Positions 21,951-31,233 of a stretch of DNA of 64,000 nt are shown here, piece after piece. The position numbers were made by a program, and so were the translations under genes. Positions within the stretch are counted from its first letter, which is position 1. Each line of letters opens with the position of its first letter. The notes below the pieces were generated by a model. That model was given only the letters and a program-made list of their open reading frames with translations. It did not search any database and was not told the origin of the DNA. The stretch comes from Spirochaetota bacterium. GTDB lineage: Bacteria > Spirochaetota > Spirochaetia > Treponematales > Treponemataceae. The stretch is from contig JAEWMY010000037.1 in the NCBI GenBank assembly GCA_023393015.1, positions 1 through 64,000 on the forward strand. Reading direction: 5' to 3'.

Positions 21951-24382
21951 CCATGAATACGCAAGGTGCCGTTTTCGCCATCGCGGGAAACCCCAATTCG
22001 GGAAAAACGACCCTGTTCAACGCCCTGACCGGCAGTCATCAGCGGGTCGGGAACTGGCCGGGCGTGACCGTGGAGCGGAAGTCGGGAACCGTCGTCCTTG
22101 AAGGGCGTTCCGTCGAGCTCGTCGACCTGCCCGGTATCTATTCGCTTTCCTCCCATTCGGAGGACGAGCGTGTCGCGCGTGATTATCTCCTTTCCGGAGA
22201 GGCGACCGCGGTCATCAATATCGTCGACGCGGCCAATCTGGAACGAAACCTCTTTCTTTCGATAAACCTCATCGAGATGCGCGTGCCGCTCGTGCTCGTG
22301 CTCAACATGGCGGACCTCGCGGAGAAGCGCGGTCTTTCGGTCGACCCCGAGGCCTTGTCGGCCTCGCTCGGCGTGCCCGTCTTCCCGATGAACGCCACGA
22401 AGGCTGCGGACGTCGCCGCGTTCCGCGAGTGGCTCGCCTCCCGCCTGACGTCGTTGTGGCCTTCGTCCATGGATATCCAGTATCCCGAACCGGTCGAACG
22501 CGCCGTCGCGTCGCTCTTGCCGAAGGTCTCGGAGCTCGCGGAGGAACTCGGTACCGACGCCCGCTGGGTGTCCCTGAAAATTCTCGAGCGTGACGCCTTT
22601 CTGACCGCGAAACTCGTTCGCCTCGGCGCCGTCAGCGAAGGCGAGATAGCGGCCGCGATCTCGTCGATTGAGGGTGCGGGATTGGACTCGCCCGACGTCG
22701 AGATCGCCGCGGCGAAGTACGCCGTGATCGCCCCCGTCGTTTCGGCCGCGAGAGCGCGCGCCGGGGCGTCATCGGCGAAAAAATCCGCCGGTACCCCGTC
22801 GGGTATCTCCGTCGGCGACCGGATCGACCGCGTCGTCCTGAACCGCGCGCTCGGCATACCGATCTTCCTCGTCGTCATGTACGCCATGTTCTGGGTCGTA
22901 ATAAACGTCGGCGGCGCCTTTATCGATTTCTTCGATATCCTTTTCGGAGCCGTGTTCGTGGACGGGTTCGGCAACCTGCTCGCGTCGTTCGGCGCCCCCG
23001 AGTGGCTCGTCGCCCTCCTCGCGGGCGGCGTCGGCGCCGGCATCCAGACGGTCGCTACCTTCGTGCCGATCATGTTCGCCATGTTTTTCATGCTGTCGCT
23101 TCTGGAGGACTCGGGTTACATGGCGCGCGCCGCCTTCGTGATGGATCGCGCCCTCCGCGCCATCGGGCTTCCCGGCAAGGCCTTCATCCCGATGATCGTC
23201 GGGTTCGGCTGCACGGTGCCGGCGATCATGGCGACGCGCACGCTCGAGAACAAGCGCGACCGGTTCATAACCGTCTTCATGGCCCCGTTCATGTCGTGCG
23301 GCGCGCGTCTTCCGGTATACGCCCTCTTCGGCGCGGCCTTTTTCGGGGCCGTGGCGGACCTTGTCGTGATGAGTCTTTATCTCGTCGGTATCGTCCTGTC
23401 GGTGCTTACGGGTTTCATGCTCAAGAACACGATGTTCAAGGGAGAACCCGCGCCCTTCGTGATGGAGTTGCCTCCGTATCACCTGCCGAGGCTCCCGAAC
23501 CTCATGCGGCACGTCGGCGTCAGGCTCGGCTCTTTCGTGGGTCGGGCGGGAAAGGTGATCGTGATCGTCGTCGCCGTTCTCGGGATTCTCAATTCGATCG
23601 GCACGGACGGGAGTTTCGGAAACGAGGATACGGAGGATTCCGTGCTTTCGGCGCTCGGCAAGGGCGTGACGCCGGTGTTCACTCCGATGGGCCTTACCGA
23701 GGAGAACTGGCCAGCGACGGTCGGCATGTTCACCGGGCTCTTCGCGAAGGAAGCCGTCGTCGGCACGCTTAACGGCCTGTACGGACAGCTCGCGTCGGTG
23801 ACCGGCGCGACCGGCGCGACCGACGCAATCGACGCGACCGACGCGACCGACGCGACCGACGCGACCGGCGATTCCGCCGTCGACGGCGCGGACGGCGCGG
23901 ACGGGATCGCAGGTGACGCCGAGGAGCCGTGGAGCCTCGCGGACGAGGTTCTCGCGGCCTTCGCCTCGGTACCCGAGGCCTTCGACGGTCTCGCCGGGAC
24001 CATCCTTGACCCGGTCGGCGCGTCGATAATCACGGACGACGAGGAGGCGGTCGCGGAAAGCGTGGAGGCGGACGTCGGGGTGTTCGGCGCGATGCGAACC
24101 TACTTCGGGGGCGACGTACACGCGGCGTACGCGTATCTCCTCTTTATCCTGGTGTACTTTCCCTGTCTCGCCGCGCTCGGGGCGATCATCCGCGAGATAG
24201 GCCCGCTGTTCGGCTGGATCGCGATCGGTTACCTGACGGCGCTCGCCTGGATAACGGCGACGCTTTACTATCAGATAGCCGCGGCGCGCGAGGCGGTGTG
24301 GATAGCGGTTCCCCTCGCCTTGCTCGCGGTTATCGTCGCGGCTTTCTCCCTCTTGAGGAAAAAGGCCCTGGCGACGGTGTAG
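21947..24382 (+). CDS. feoB: Ferrous iron transporter FeoB
   Basis: An 811-residue Fe(II) transporter of the inner membrane. The N-terminal G domain has all motifs: GNPNSGKTTLFNALTG (G1), VDLPGIYSLSSHS (G3) and LNMADLAEKRG (G4). The helical spacer is followed by the membrane part with the Gate motifs MFAMFFMLSLLEDSGYMARA and PFMSCGARLPVYALF, the latter bearing the conserved cysteine. Near residues 615-655 a hydrophilic insert rich in Asp-Ala-Thr triplets interrupts the C-terminal membrane region; it derives from 9-bp repeats. A hairpin terminator follows. Regulated probably by the DtxR protein through the dyad in front of feoA. Confidence 0.96.
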   Translation: MTMNTQGAVFAIAGNPNSGKTTLFNALTGSHQRVGNWPGVTVERKSGTVVLEGRSVELVDLPGIYSLSSHSEDERVARDYLLSGEATAVINIVDAANLERNLFLSINLIEMRVPLVLVLNMADLAEKRGLSVDPEALSASLGVPVFPMNATKAADVAAFREWLASRLTSLWPSSMDIQYPEPVERAVASLLPKVSELAEELGTDARWVSLKILERDAFLTAKLVRLGAVSEGEIAAAISSIEGAGLDSPDVEIAAAKYAVIAPVVSAARARAGASSAKKSAGTPSGISVGDRIDRVVLNRALGIPIFLVVMYAMFWVVINVGGAFIDFFDILFGAVFVDGFGNLLASFGAPEWLVALLAGGVGAGIQTVATFVPIMFAMFFMLSLLEDSGYMARAAFVMDRALRAIGLPGKAFIPMIVGFGCTVPAIMATRTLENKRDRFITVFMAPFMSCGARLPVYALFGAAFFGAVADLVVMSLYLVGIVLSVLTGFMLKNTMFKGEPAPFVMELPPYHLPRLPNLMRHVGVRLGSFVGRAGKVIVIVVAVLGILNSIGTDGSFGNEDTEDSVLSALGKGVTPVFTPMGLTEENWPATVGMFTGLFAKEAVVGTLNGLYGQLASVTGATGATDAIDATDATDATDATGDSAVDGADGADGIAGDAEEPWSLADEVLAAFASVPEAFDGLAGTILDPVGASIITDDEEAVAESVEADVGVFGAMRTYFGGDVHAAYAYLLFILVYFPCLAALGAIIREIGPLFGWIAIGYLTALAWITATLYYQIAAAREAVWIAVPLALLAVIVAAFSLLRKKALATV
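23801..23905 (+). repeat. 9-bp tandem repeats inside feoB
   Basis: Units of the type GCGACCGAC/GCGACCGGC repeat without frameshift and encode TGA and DAT tripeptides, passing into DGA triplets. The array lies in a loop between membrane segments and can expand or shrink by whole triplets of residues. Confidence 0.8.
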
Positions 24383-24405
24383 GGAACGTTCGGGTCGACC
24401 GCGTG

Positions 24406-24438
24406 AAGGGACGGCGCGGAAACGCTCCGTCCCTTTTT
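24406..24438 (+). terminator. Terminator after feoB
   Basis: Stem AAGGGACGG / CCGTCCCTT with a short loop, followed by TTTTT. It lies between convergent feoB and the LUD gene. Confidence 0.8.
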
Positions 24439-24476
24439 CTATATGAAGCGCCCGGTTGCGCGCGGCGCCGGACCCG

Positions 24477-25118
24477 TCAGTAGCCGAGCGACTCGCCGAC
24501 GATCACGACGGTGAAGTCGCTTTTTCCGGGGCGGCGTTTGAAGACCGAGTAGACCTTGCAGATACGCGTCTCCGCCTTGCAGTCTTCGCACGTTCCCGTC
24601 TTCGTGCAGGCGTTTCCGGTTTCGAGACGCTTGTTGTTGAGCGGCGAGGCGACGAGCTCGAGCCGCGCTTCCGCCTCGGCCATGTTCCGCACGATCTTGT
24701 TGTATCCCGCCACGACGACCGTTTTTTTCGGGCCGAAGGTGAGGGCCGCGACGCGGTTCCCGTTTCCGTCGATGTTGTAAAGCTCGCCGTCGAGGGTGAC
24801 GGCGTTCGTGCCCGAGAGGAAGAGGTCGCACGTGAGTTGCGCGCGCATGACCTCCGTCTTCTCGTCGGGCGTGAGACCCTTTCTCGAATGGTTGAGGACC
24901 ACGGCCCCCTTGTCCTCGAGCCTCTTGTGGAGGCCGAGCGCGGCGAGCGTCATCGATCCGCCCGTTCCCACGCGCATGTCGGGGGACACGAGGGCGTCGA
25001 TCCAGTCGGCGGCCGCCGCGCCCGTCTCGAAGTACCGCGCCTCGAAGCCGTTCTTTTTAAGGGCGGCGCAGGCCGCCTCCGCGAGCGTTTTCGCGTGCCA
25101 TCGTTCCGTATCCGTCAT
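24477..25118 (-). CDS. LUD-domain protein
   Basis: A 213-residue LUD-domain (DUF162/LutC-type) protein. The family core is visible as VSPDMRVGTGGSMTLAALGL, LFLSGTNAVTLDGELYNIDG, and GNRVAALTFGPKKTVVVAGYNKIV. The C terminus has several cysteines (GNACTKTGTCEDCKAETRICK) that could hold a metal. LutC relatives act with LutA and LutB in lactate oxidation, but no partners lie here; stand-alone versions are of unknown role. The start at 25118 is chosen because GGGGGA stands just upstream; the longer frame would need a TTG start. Confidence 0.85.
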   Translation of the reverse strand: MTDTERWHAKTLAEAACAALKKNGFEARYFETGAAAADWIDALVSPDMRVGTGGSMTLAALGLHKRLEDKGAVVLNHSRKGLTPDEKTEVMRAQLTCDLFLSGTNAVTLDGELYNIDGNGNRVAALTFGPKKTVVVAGYNKIVRNMAEAEARLELVASPLNNKRLETGNACTKTGTCEDCKAETRICKVYSVFKRRPGKSDFTVVIVGESLGY

Positions 25119-25132
25119 GTCGAGTCCCCCTA

Positions 25133-25182
25133 TTGTCAAGTTCCGCGTCGTTTACCATACTCCGAAGCGGGAGAAAACGCAA
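25133..25182. promoter_or_regulatory. Overlapping divergent promoters (LUD gene and pfkB-type gene)
   Basis: Plus strand: TTGTCA (25133-25138), 17 bases, CATACT (25156-25161) for the kinase. Minus strand: TTGCGT (25182-25177), 17 bases, TATGGT (25159-25154) for the LUD gene. The two -10 boxes overlap, so the promoters should exclude each other. Confidence 0.5.
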
Positions 25183-26153
25183 TGCCGAAAATCGTAGCCT
25201 GCACGCTCTCGAGTACCATTCAAAAAACGATTCTTTTTCCGCGTCTCGCCCTCGGCGAGGTGAACCGCTCGTCTTCTTACCGTCTTGACGCTTCCGGCAA
25301 GGCGGTGAATCTCGCCCGCGTCCTCGGCGAGATCGATCCGGGGTGCGTCGTCGCCCTCTGTCCCGTGGGCGAGGATAACGCCGGCGTCTTCATGTCGCTC
25401 GCGCGGAAGGACGGGCTCGACGTCCGAGCGGTTCCGGTGCCCGGACTCACGCGTTACTGCTATACGCTGCTTTCGCCCGACGGCGGGGGATACGCCGCGA
25501 CGGAGCTCGTCGTTTCCGAACCGACGTCGAACGAGGCCGCGGCCGAACGCGCCTTCGCGCGGGCGGGCGAGCGCTTTCTCGAGGAACTCGACGGACTGCT
25601 CGACGGCGCGGACGCCCTCGCGATAGCCGGCAGCCGGCCCGCCTCGTACCCCGCCGATCTCTATACCCGTACGTGCGCGCTGGCGCGATCCCGCGGAGTG
25701 CCCTGCATGGCCGACTTTCACGGCGGGGATCTTGCCGCCGCGGTAGCCGACGCGTGTCCCCGGATCATCAAGATAAACGAGGAGGAATTTCTCGGTACCT
25801 TCGGCTACGGCTCCCGCGTCGGCGACGGTTCCGATATCGGCGCGTCGGCGACGGGAGAGGCCGCCTTGATCAAGCTCGTCGGTGATGTCAGCGCGCGGCT
25901 CGGCGCCGCGATAATCGTGACGCGCGGCGCGCGCGACGTCATCGCCTCTGATTCGGGCGTTTCCGTCGTCGCCCCGGTCGCGTCGGTCACGCCCGTCAAC
26001 GTCATCGGGTGCGGAGACGCCTTCTCGGCGGGATTCCTGCACGCGTGGATATCGGGACTCGGTCTCGCGGCGGCGATCGCCGAGGGCTCGCGGTGCGCCT
26101 CCCTCAACGCGCGTTCGATCCGCCCGGGGTCGGTGCGTGCCGGGTTGGAATGA
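25182..26153 (+). CDS. PfkB-family sugar kinase (1-phosphofructokinase/tagatose-6-phosphate kinase type)
   Basis: A 323-residue ribokinase-fold kinase. The N-terminal glycine-poor signature GKAVNLARVLGEIDPG matches the hexose-phosphate kinase branch, and the C-terminal signature VIGCGDAFSAGFLHAW contains the catalytic Asp. IKINEEEFLGTF is the conserved NxxE-like magnesium region. The start at 25182 is preferred for a GGGAG ribosome site and agreement with the family N terminus. No sugar transporter adjoins it, so the substrate (fructose-1-phosphate or tagatose-6-phosphate) is uncertain. Confidence 0.88.
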   Translation: MPKIVACTLSSTIQKTILFPRLALGEVNRSSSYRLDASGKAVNLARVLGEIDPGCVVALCPVGEDNAGVFMSLARKDGLDVRAVPVPGLTRYCYTLLSPDGGGYAATELVVSEPTSNEAAAERAFARAGERFLEELDGLLDGADALAIAGSRPASYPADLYTRTCALARSRGVPCMADFHGGDLAAAVADACPRIIKINEEEFLGTFGYGSRVGDGSDIGASATGEAALIKLVGDVSARLGAAIIVTRGARDVIASDSGVSVVAPVASVTPVNVIGCGDAFSAGFLHAWISGLGLAAAIAEGSRCASLNARSIRPGSVRAGLE

Positions 26154-26168
26154 ATATCGCCGGGGTAC

Positions 26169-26197
26169 TGGAAAAGCTGGTCGATTAGCGTCATTAT
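26169..26197 (+). promoter_or_regulatory. Possible leaderless promoter of the metallophosphoesterase
   Basis: TGGAAA (26169-26174, four of six), 17-base spacer, CATTAT (26192-26197), then six bases to the ATG at 26204. Weak -35, but the same geometry as three other promoters in the window. Confidence 0.35.
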
Positions 26198-26203
26198 AAG
26201 GGT

Positions 26204-27280
26204 ATGACCAGCGGGGAGTTTCAGGTTTTCTTCGATCGTTTTCTCGACGAGTGTCCTGTCGAGCCGTTCAAGCCCGGCGTGCCGCTCGTTATTTTCAGCG
26301 ACCTGCACATGGGAAACGGCGGGTCGCGCGACGACCTGTCGCGGAATCGCGCTCTCGTCGAAGCCGTCCTTCCGCTCTGGTATCTCGAGCGGGGGCATAC
26401 CCTCATACTCAACGGCGACGTCGAGGACCTCAACAAGTTCCCCCTTCGTTCCGTCAGAAAAGCCTGGCCGCTCCTTTACGAGACGTTCGCCGCGTTTCGC
26501 GACCGAGGTTCCCTTCGCAAGATAGTGGGCAATCACGATTTCGCCCTCATCGGCGAACGGGACTATCCCTTCGAGATGCTGCCGGGACTCGTCATGACCC
26601 GCGGTAGCGACCGCGTGTTCTTCTTTCACGGACACCAGTCGTCGGACCGGTACGTCAAATACGAGAAGCTGTTCAGCCTCATGATACGATTCCTCGCGAA
26701 GCCGCTGCACATACGGAACTCGAGCGTCTCGAAGGATTCGCGCAGGAGGTTCCAGACGGAACGGCGCGTGTACCGGGCCGTCAGGAACTCCTCGATCATG
26801 GGCGTTACCGCGCACACGCACCGGCCGATGTTCGAGTCCCTCTCGAAATACGACAACATACGGTTCCGCGTCGAGGCCCTCCTCATCGAGTACAACGGGG
26901 CGCAAGAGACGAGAAAGCGCGAGATCGAACGGAAGGTCGAAATGCTGCGGCGCGAGATGGAACTGCTTTCCGACACCGGTCCCGAGTCGAGGAAGACGCA
27001 GAGCCTCTATGACGACGGGCCGTTCCTGGTGCCGTGCCTTTTCAACTCGGGAAGCGCGACGGGCCGCCACGGCGTCACCGCCCTCGAGATGGCGGACGAG
27101 CGGATATCCCTCGTGTACTGGACCGACGGTATGAACGACCGTCCGTACATCACCGCCGAGGCGATCGCGACCGAGACGCTCGCGGGACGGTGGCACCGGT
27201 ATACCCTTCATACCGAAAGCCTCGACGCGATATTCAACCGGATACGCCTGCTCGGCGGTGCGACGCCTTCCGCGAAGTGA
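26204..27280 (+). CDS. Calcineurin-like metallophosphoesterase
   Basis: A 358-residue dinuclear metal phosphoesterase. Motifs in order: FSDLHMGNGG (residues about 32-41), LILNGDVEDLNKF, IVGNHDFALIG, FFFHGHQSSD and GVTAHTHRPMFE, the five blocks that bind two metals. A helical insert around residues 160-250 contains an R/K/E-rich coiled segment. The general shape recalls LpxH/UDP-diacylglucosamine hydrolases, but family identity below the superfamily cannot be given. It is followed by the DUF2339 gene with its own promoter. Confidence 0.88.
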   Translation: MTSGEFQVFFDRFLDECPVEPFKPGVPLVIFSDLHMGNGGSRDDLSRNRALVEAVLPLWYLERGHTLILNGDVEDLNKFPLRSVRKAWPLLYETFAAFRDRGSLRKIVGNHDFALIGERDYPFEMLPGLVMTRGSDRVFFFHGHQSSDRYVKYEKLFSLMIRFLAKPLHIRNSSVSKDSRRRFQTERRVYRAVRNSSIMGVTAHTHRPMFESLSKYDNIRFRVEALLIEYNGAQETRKREIERKVEMLRREMELLSDTGPESRKTQSLYDDGPFLVPCLFNSGSATGRHGVTALEMADERISLVYWTDGMNDRPYITAEAIATETLAGRWHRYTLHTESLDAIFNRIRLLGGATPSAK

Positions 27281-27289
27281 CCGTTCTCG

Positions 27290-27318
27290 TTGACAAATTC
27301 GTTCCGCGGCTCCACAAT
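27290..27318 (+). promoter_or_regulatory. Promoter of the DUF2339 operon
   Basis: TTGACA (27290-27295), 17-base spacer, CACAAT (27313-27318), 34 bases before the ATG. Confidence 0.65.
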
Positions 27319-27352
27319 GAGCCGTTACGAACGAACAATACCGGGGTAGTGC

Positions 27353-29884
27353 ATGGACATAGTACGCGCGTTGCGGGAACGGTTACGCGACCATAAGACG
27401 TCGCTTTCGGCCCTCGAGGGTCTTGTCGACGAGATGGAGAAGACGGACGTCGTCAGGGAAAACGACCGGCTGAAGACGGAGAACCTCGAGCTTTCGTCGG
27501 CGGTCGGAAAGGCCCGCGAGGAGATACTCGACTTGCGGACGCGACTCGGAGAGCTCAAGGGAGCCCTCGCGGAACAGATCGCGAGCGAGCGGATGTCCGT
27601 GCTGAAACTCTCGCGCGAAAGGCTCGACGCCCTGTTCGACGGCGCGGAGGCCTCCGGTCTCAACGCGCTTTCCGCGATGCGGCGGCGTCACGCCGAGGAG
27701 CTGTCGCGCTATCGCATGGCCCTGCCCGAGCGACTCGAGCGCGAGAACGCCGGGATAACCGCGGAGATAGACGCCCTCAACGAGAAACTTCGGGCGCGCG
27801 TCGAGGAAATACGCCGATCAGAGGAAGCGGAACGGGAGCGGATGCGCGCGGCGCACGACGACGAATACCGCGCTCTCTCCGACCGAGGCGTCGACGACGA
27901 GACGATCGCCCGCAGGACGCGCCGGAACAAGATGGAGATGAAGGTCGGCCTCGGCCTCGTCAACAAGGCCGGCGTCATATTGATCCTGCTCGGGGTCGGC
28001 GCGAGCGTGCAGTACGGGTACTCGCGTTTCTTCAACGACTGGGTAAAGGGGACATTCGCGTTTTTCGTCGCGCTCGCGCTTTCGGCCGTCGGCGAGCTGG
28101 CGTTCAGGAAAAAGCAGACGGTATTCGCCTCCGGACTGACGGGCGGCGGGATCGCCGCGCTTTACGGCGCGCTCTTCTACTCGCACTTCACGCTCGGAAT
28201 CGTCCATATCGCGCCGGCGATCGTCATATCGGTACTGATCGCGGTCGCGTCCGTGCTCCTGACCGTCCGGTACGATTCCGAGACGATCGGAGTCATCTCC
28301 CTCGCGGGCGGATTCATTCCCTTCTTTTCCTACTCGTTCAGTTTCGACTTCACCGTCGCGACGGCCCATGTCGCCTTCGCGTACATCCTTCTCCTGAACG
28401 CGACGCTCGTCGCGATCTCTTACGTCAAATCCTGGAGAATCGCCTCGTGGGTGAGCTTCGCCCTCCACGTGCCCTGCGTCGTCTATCTCGTTTCAGAGAT
28501 CCCATCGGTTTCCGCGTCGGTCGCGTATCTCGCCTGCTCCTACGCGATGTACCAGTTGGCCGTGCTGCTCAAGCCCCTGCGCCACAAACGCGAGCCGAGC
28601 GTGTCCGATATCGTCCTTCTGTCGCTCAATTCGCTGTTCGTCGCGCTCTCGGTATACGCGGTCTTCGCGGAGGCGGGCCTCGGCGAGTACTACGGCGCCG
28701 TCGCTGTCGTCTTTTCCGGGATCTTCGTCGCGCAGGGTCTCGCGATGTACCGCTTCTTCTCCGAGAGGAGCGTCTCCACGGCTCTCCTGTTCGGGTGCGG
28801 GCTCACCTTCTCCGTGCTCGCCATCCCGTTCCAGTTCGGTCTCGAGTGGGCCTTGCTCGGATGGGCCGTCGAGGGCGTCTTCCTTTCGGTCGTCGGCAAC
28901 CGCTATCGCGCGCGGTACGTCGAGGTCGCAGGTTGGGTCGTGCTATTCCTTTCCCTCGTCGCCTTCTACGCCGGAGACCTTTCTCCCTTCCTGGAGACGG
29001 GCGCGTCCGACGGGATCACCTTCAAATCGACCGCCATCCTGATTTCGTTCATACTCCTTTCCTCGTATTACGGTTGGTATCTCCGCGAGGGGAATCGCCG
29101 CATCAAAACCGCCGCGACGACGGTCGCGAACGTCGCGACGCTCCTCGTGGCCTGGGTGTATGTCCTGACCCTCGTTCCGCATTGGGTCGCCCGCGGCCTC
29201 GACGCCGCCCTCGAAGGGGGCGCCGTATCCCTCGCGGGCCTCGAGTCCTATTTCGGCATGGTCGCCCTTTCGATGGCCCATCTCCTTCTCGCCGTTCTCG
29301 TCCGGCGCGCCCCCTTCCTCCGGGAGGGCGGATACCGGCACGCCGCGACCTTCTTCAACGTACTCGCGGGACTGTATCTTCTCGCGTGCAACGCGACAGC
29401 GCGGGTCCTGCCGGCGTCCGGATACCCCGACGCCGTACGCTGGACCGCTTTCGCGCTCTTGGTCGCGTATAACGCCGTCTACGCGCTCGTGCTCCGCTCG
29501 ATCGTGCTCGACGCGATCAAGTCTGGCCTGCGGTCCCTCGAGATATACCCGCCGGCCGTAGCCGCCTGGCTCCTCTCGGCAATCGTCTCGACGATGGTCG
29601 TGCAGTTCGATCTCGGTTTCGAGTCCGTTGCGATTACGACAGTCGTGCTCGTTTTCTCCCTCGGATCCGTCGCGTACGGTTTCGTCAGGCGCTATCGCGT
29701 CATAAGGATCGCGGGGCTTTCCCTCGTCGTCATAACGCTCGCGAAGTTTTTCGTGTTCGATCTCGACGGACTCAAACTCGAGTATCGTATCGCTTCGTTC
29801 TTCGGGTACGGTCTCATCCTCATCGCGATATCGTTCCTGTATCAGCGACTCAAGCAGACCCTTGAGTCGGAGGATAGGCGATGA
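27353..29884 (+). CDS. DUF2339 polytopic membrane protein
   Basis: An 843-residue protein with a cytoplasmic coiled coil (about residues 1-185, rich in E, R and L) followed by more than twenty hydrophobic segments, the layout of DUF2339. The first membrane span begins near GLGLVNKAGVILILLGVGASVQYG. The function of the family is unknown; it is usually encoded with a DUF3999 protein, as here, where the next start overlaps by four bases. Probably an envelope complex. Confidence 0.88.
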   Translation: MDIVRALRERLRDHKTSLSALEGLVDEMEKTDVVRENDRLKTENLELSSAVGKAREEILDLRTRLGELKGALAEQIASERMSVLKLSRERLDALFDGAEASGLNALSAMRRRHAEELSRYRMALPERLERENAGITAEIDALNEKLRARVEEIRRSEEAERERMRAAHDDEYRALSDRGVDDETIARRTRRNKMEMKVGLGLVNKAGVILILLGVGASVQYGYSRFFNDWVKGTFAFFVALALSAVGELAFRKKQTVFASGLTGGGIAALYGALFYSHFTLGIVHIAPAIVISVLIAVASVLLTVRYDSETIGVISLAGGFIPFFSYSFSFDFTVATAHVAFAYILLLNATLVAISYVKSWRIASWVSFALHVPCVVYLVSEIPSVSASVAYLACSYAMYQLAVLLKPLRHKREPSVSDIVLLSLNSLFVALSVYAVFAEAGLGEYYGAVAVVFSGIFVAQGLAMYRFFSERSVSTALLFGCGLTFSVLAIPFQFGLEWALLGWAVEGVFLSVVGNRYRARYVEVAGWVVLFLSLVAFYAGDLSPFLETGASDGITFKSTAILISFILLSSYYGWYLREGNRRIKTAATTVANVATLLVAWVYVLTLVPHWVARGLDAALEGGAVSLAGLESYFGMVALSMAHLLLAVLVRRAPFLREGGYRHAATFFNVLAGLYLLACNATARVLPASGYPDAVRWTAFALLVAYNAVYALVLRSIVLDAIKSGLRSLEIYPPAVAAWLLSAIVSTMVVQFDLGFESVAITTVVLVFSLGSVAYGFVRRYRVIRIAGLSLVVITLAKFFVFDLDGLKLEYRIASFFGYGLILIAISFLYQRLKQTLESEDRR

Positions 29885-31188
29885 GGGCGCGCGCACGGTT
29901 TTTTCTGACGATCGCCTTCGCCTTGCTGTCGGTCTCGTCGGCGTCCCGCGCGTTCGGATCAGAGCCCGACGACCGCGACGCGCGGCCTCTTGACTCCTCG
30001 CGTTTCGCCTTCACGCAGGATATCGAGATCGACGGCGACGTCGGCGGAAGGACGGGAGCGAACGGCGTCGACTATCGGTACATCGCGCTCGGCGGCGAGC
30101 ACTACCGCGCCTGCCGCGACGATCTCGGCGATATCAGGATTTTCGATTCCCTCGGCGCGCAGTGCCCGTACATCCTCGACTCGCGCGAGACGGGCGTGAC
30201 TCGCGAGATCAAAAGCCGCGTCGCGCGCGAGACCGCCCGAGGCGCCGGAGGGGAAGGCGACGCCGCGTATACCTGGCGCGAATACCAGATAGTCGACTAC
30301 GAAGAACCGCTCGAGGTGAACGCGCTCCGGTTCGGCGTGACGGAGGGCGATTTCTCCGCTCGGATCGAGGCGTACGGAAGGGACGCGAAATCCGACTGGT
30401 CCCGCGTAGCGACCGATACGATATATCGGCTTTCCGGGGTCGAGTCGCTTTCGGTCGAGCTCGACTCGATCCTGTACTATCCCTTCTGGCGTATCGAGTC
30501 GCGCGGGACGAAGCCTCCCTTCGGCGACGCGACGCTCGAGGCGGTTCTCGACCGCGAACGGCAGGAAGTGAGGGAATACCGGAAGGAGACCGCGCTCGCG
30601 TTCGGTGTCTCCCGAAAGGGCGGAAAGACGATCGTCACGACGGAGAATCCCGACCGCCTCGCCGTAACGTCGATATCGATCGAAGCGCCCGCGCCGTTCC
30701 GGAGATTCGTTGCCGTCGCGTCAGGCAAGCGGACCGTGGCTCGCGAAGAGGTATACCGTATCGTCAAGGGCGGGGAAGAGGCGCGCCGGACGAAGATCGT
30801 CCTCGACCGGACCGTCCGATCCGAAAAGGTCGAGCTGACGATCGAGGACGGAGACGACGCGCCGCTCGCCATCGCCGGGATCACGGCGGAATACGCGGTG
30901 GACCGCGTCGTTTTCCGGCCGACCGGGAATCCTCCCTATCGGCTCGCGTTCGGCAACGTGGACGTCGCGCCTCCCTCGTACGACATGAGCCGGTATCGGG
31001 ACGACATCCCGCTTTCGCTCGTGCCGCAAGCAGCCCTTCTCGTCGTCTCTGAGACGCCGGGTTTCCGGCCGGAAGCGGCCGACACCGACGCGGGAAAGAC
31101 CGTTTTCTCCGTCGTCGTCGTCGCGACATCTCTCGCGCTTTCCGCCTTCGTCGTCGTCTTGCTGTTCAAGCGGAAGGACGGGCGGTAA
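29881..31188 (+). CDS. DUF3999-type exported protein with C-terminal anchor
   Basis: A 435-residue protein: signal peptide (FFLTIAFALLSVSSASRAFG), a large beta-rich extracytoplasmic part, and one C-terminal membrane span (SVVVVATSLALSAFVVVLLF) ending in RKDGR. YRYIALGGEHYRACRDDLGDIRIFDS and YLPFW-like YYPFWRIES segments fit DUF3999, which pairs with DUF2339 in many genomes. It is translationally coupled to the upstream gene (ATGA overlap). Role unknown. Confidence 0.8.
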   Translation: MRARARFFLTIAFALLSVSSASRAFGSEPDDRDARPLDSSRFAFTQDIEIDGDVGGRTGANGVDYRYIALGGEHYRACRDDLGDIRIFDSLGAQCPYILDSRETGVTREIKSRVARETARGAGGEGDAAYTWREYQIVDYEEPLEVNALRFGVTEGDFSARIEAYGRDAKSDWSRVATDTIYRLSGVESLSVELDSILYYPFWRIESRGTKPPFGDATLEAVLDRERQEVREYRKETALAFGVSRKGGKTIVTTENPDRLAVTSISIEAPAPFRRFVAVASGKRTVAREEVYRIVKGGEEARRTKIVLDRTVRSEKVELTIEDGDDAPLAIAGITAEYAVDRVVFRPTGNPPYRLAFGNVDVAPPSYDMSRYRDDIPLSLVPQAALLVVSETPGFRPEAADTDAGKTVFSVVVVATSLALSAFVVVLLFKRKDGR

Positions 31189-31233
31189 GCGCCTGTCAAG
31201 GGGAAATGTCGTCGTTGGCGAATGATGTCTTTC

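Noticed and set aside
22769..24121. Minus-strand open frame of 450 codons inside feoB
   Set aside because: Shadow of FeoB; histidine/arginine/glutamate-rich translation with no membrane or enzyme motif.
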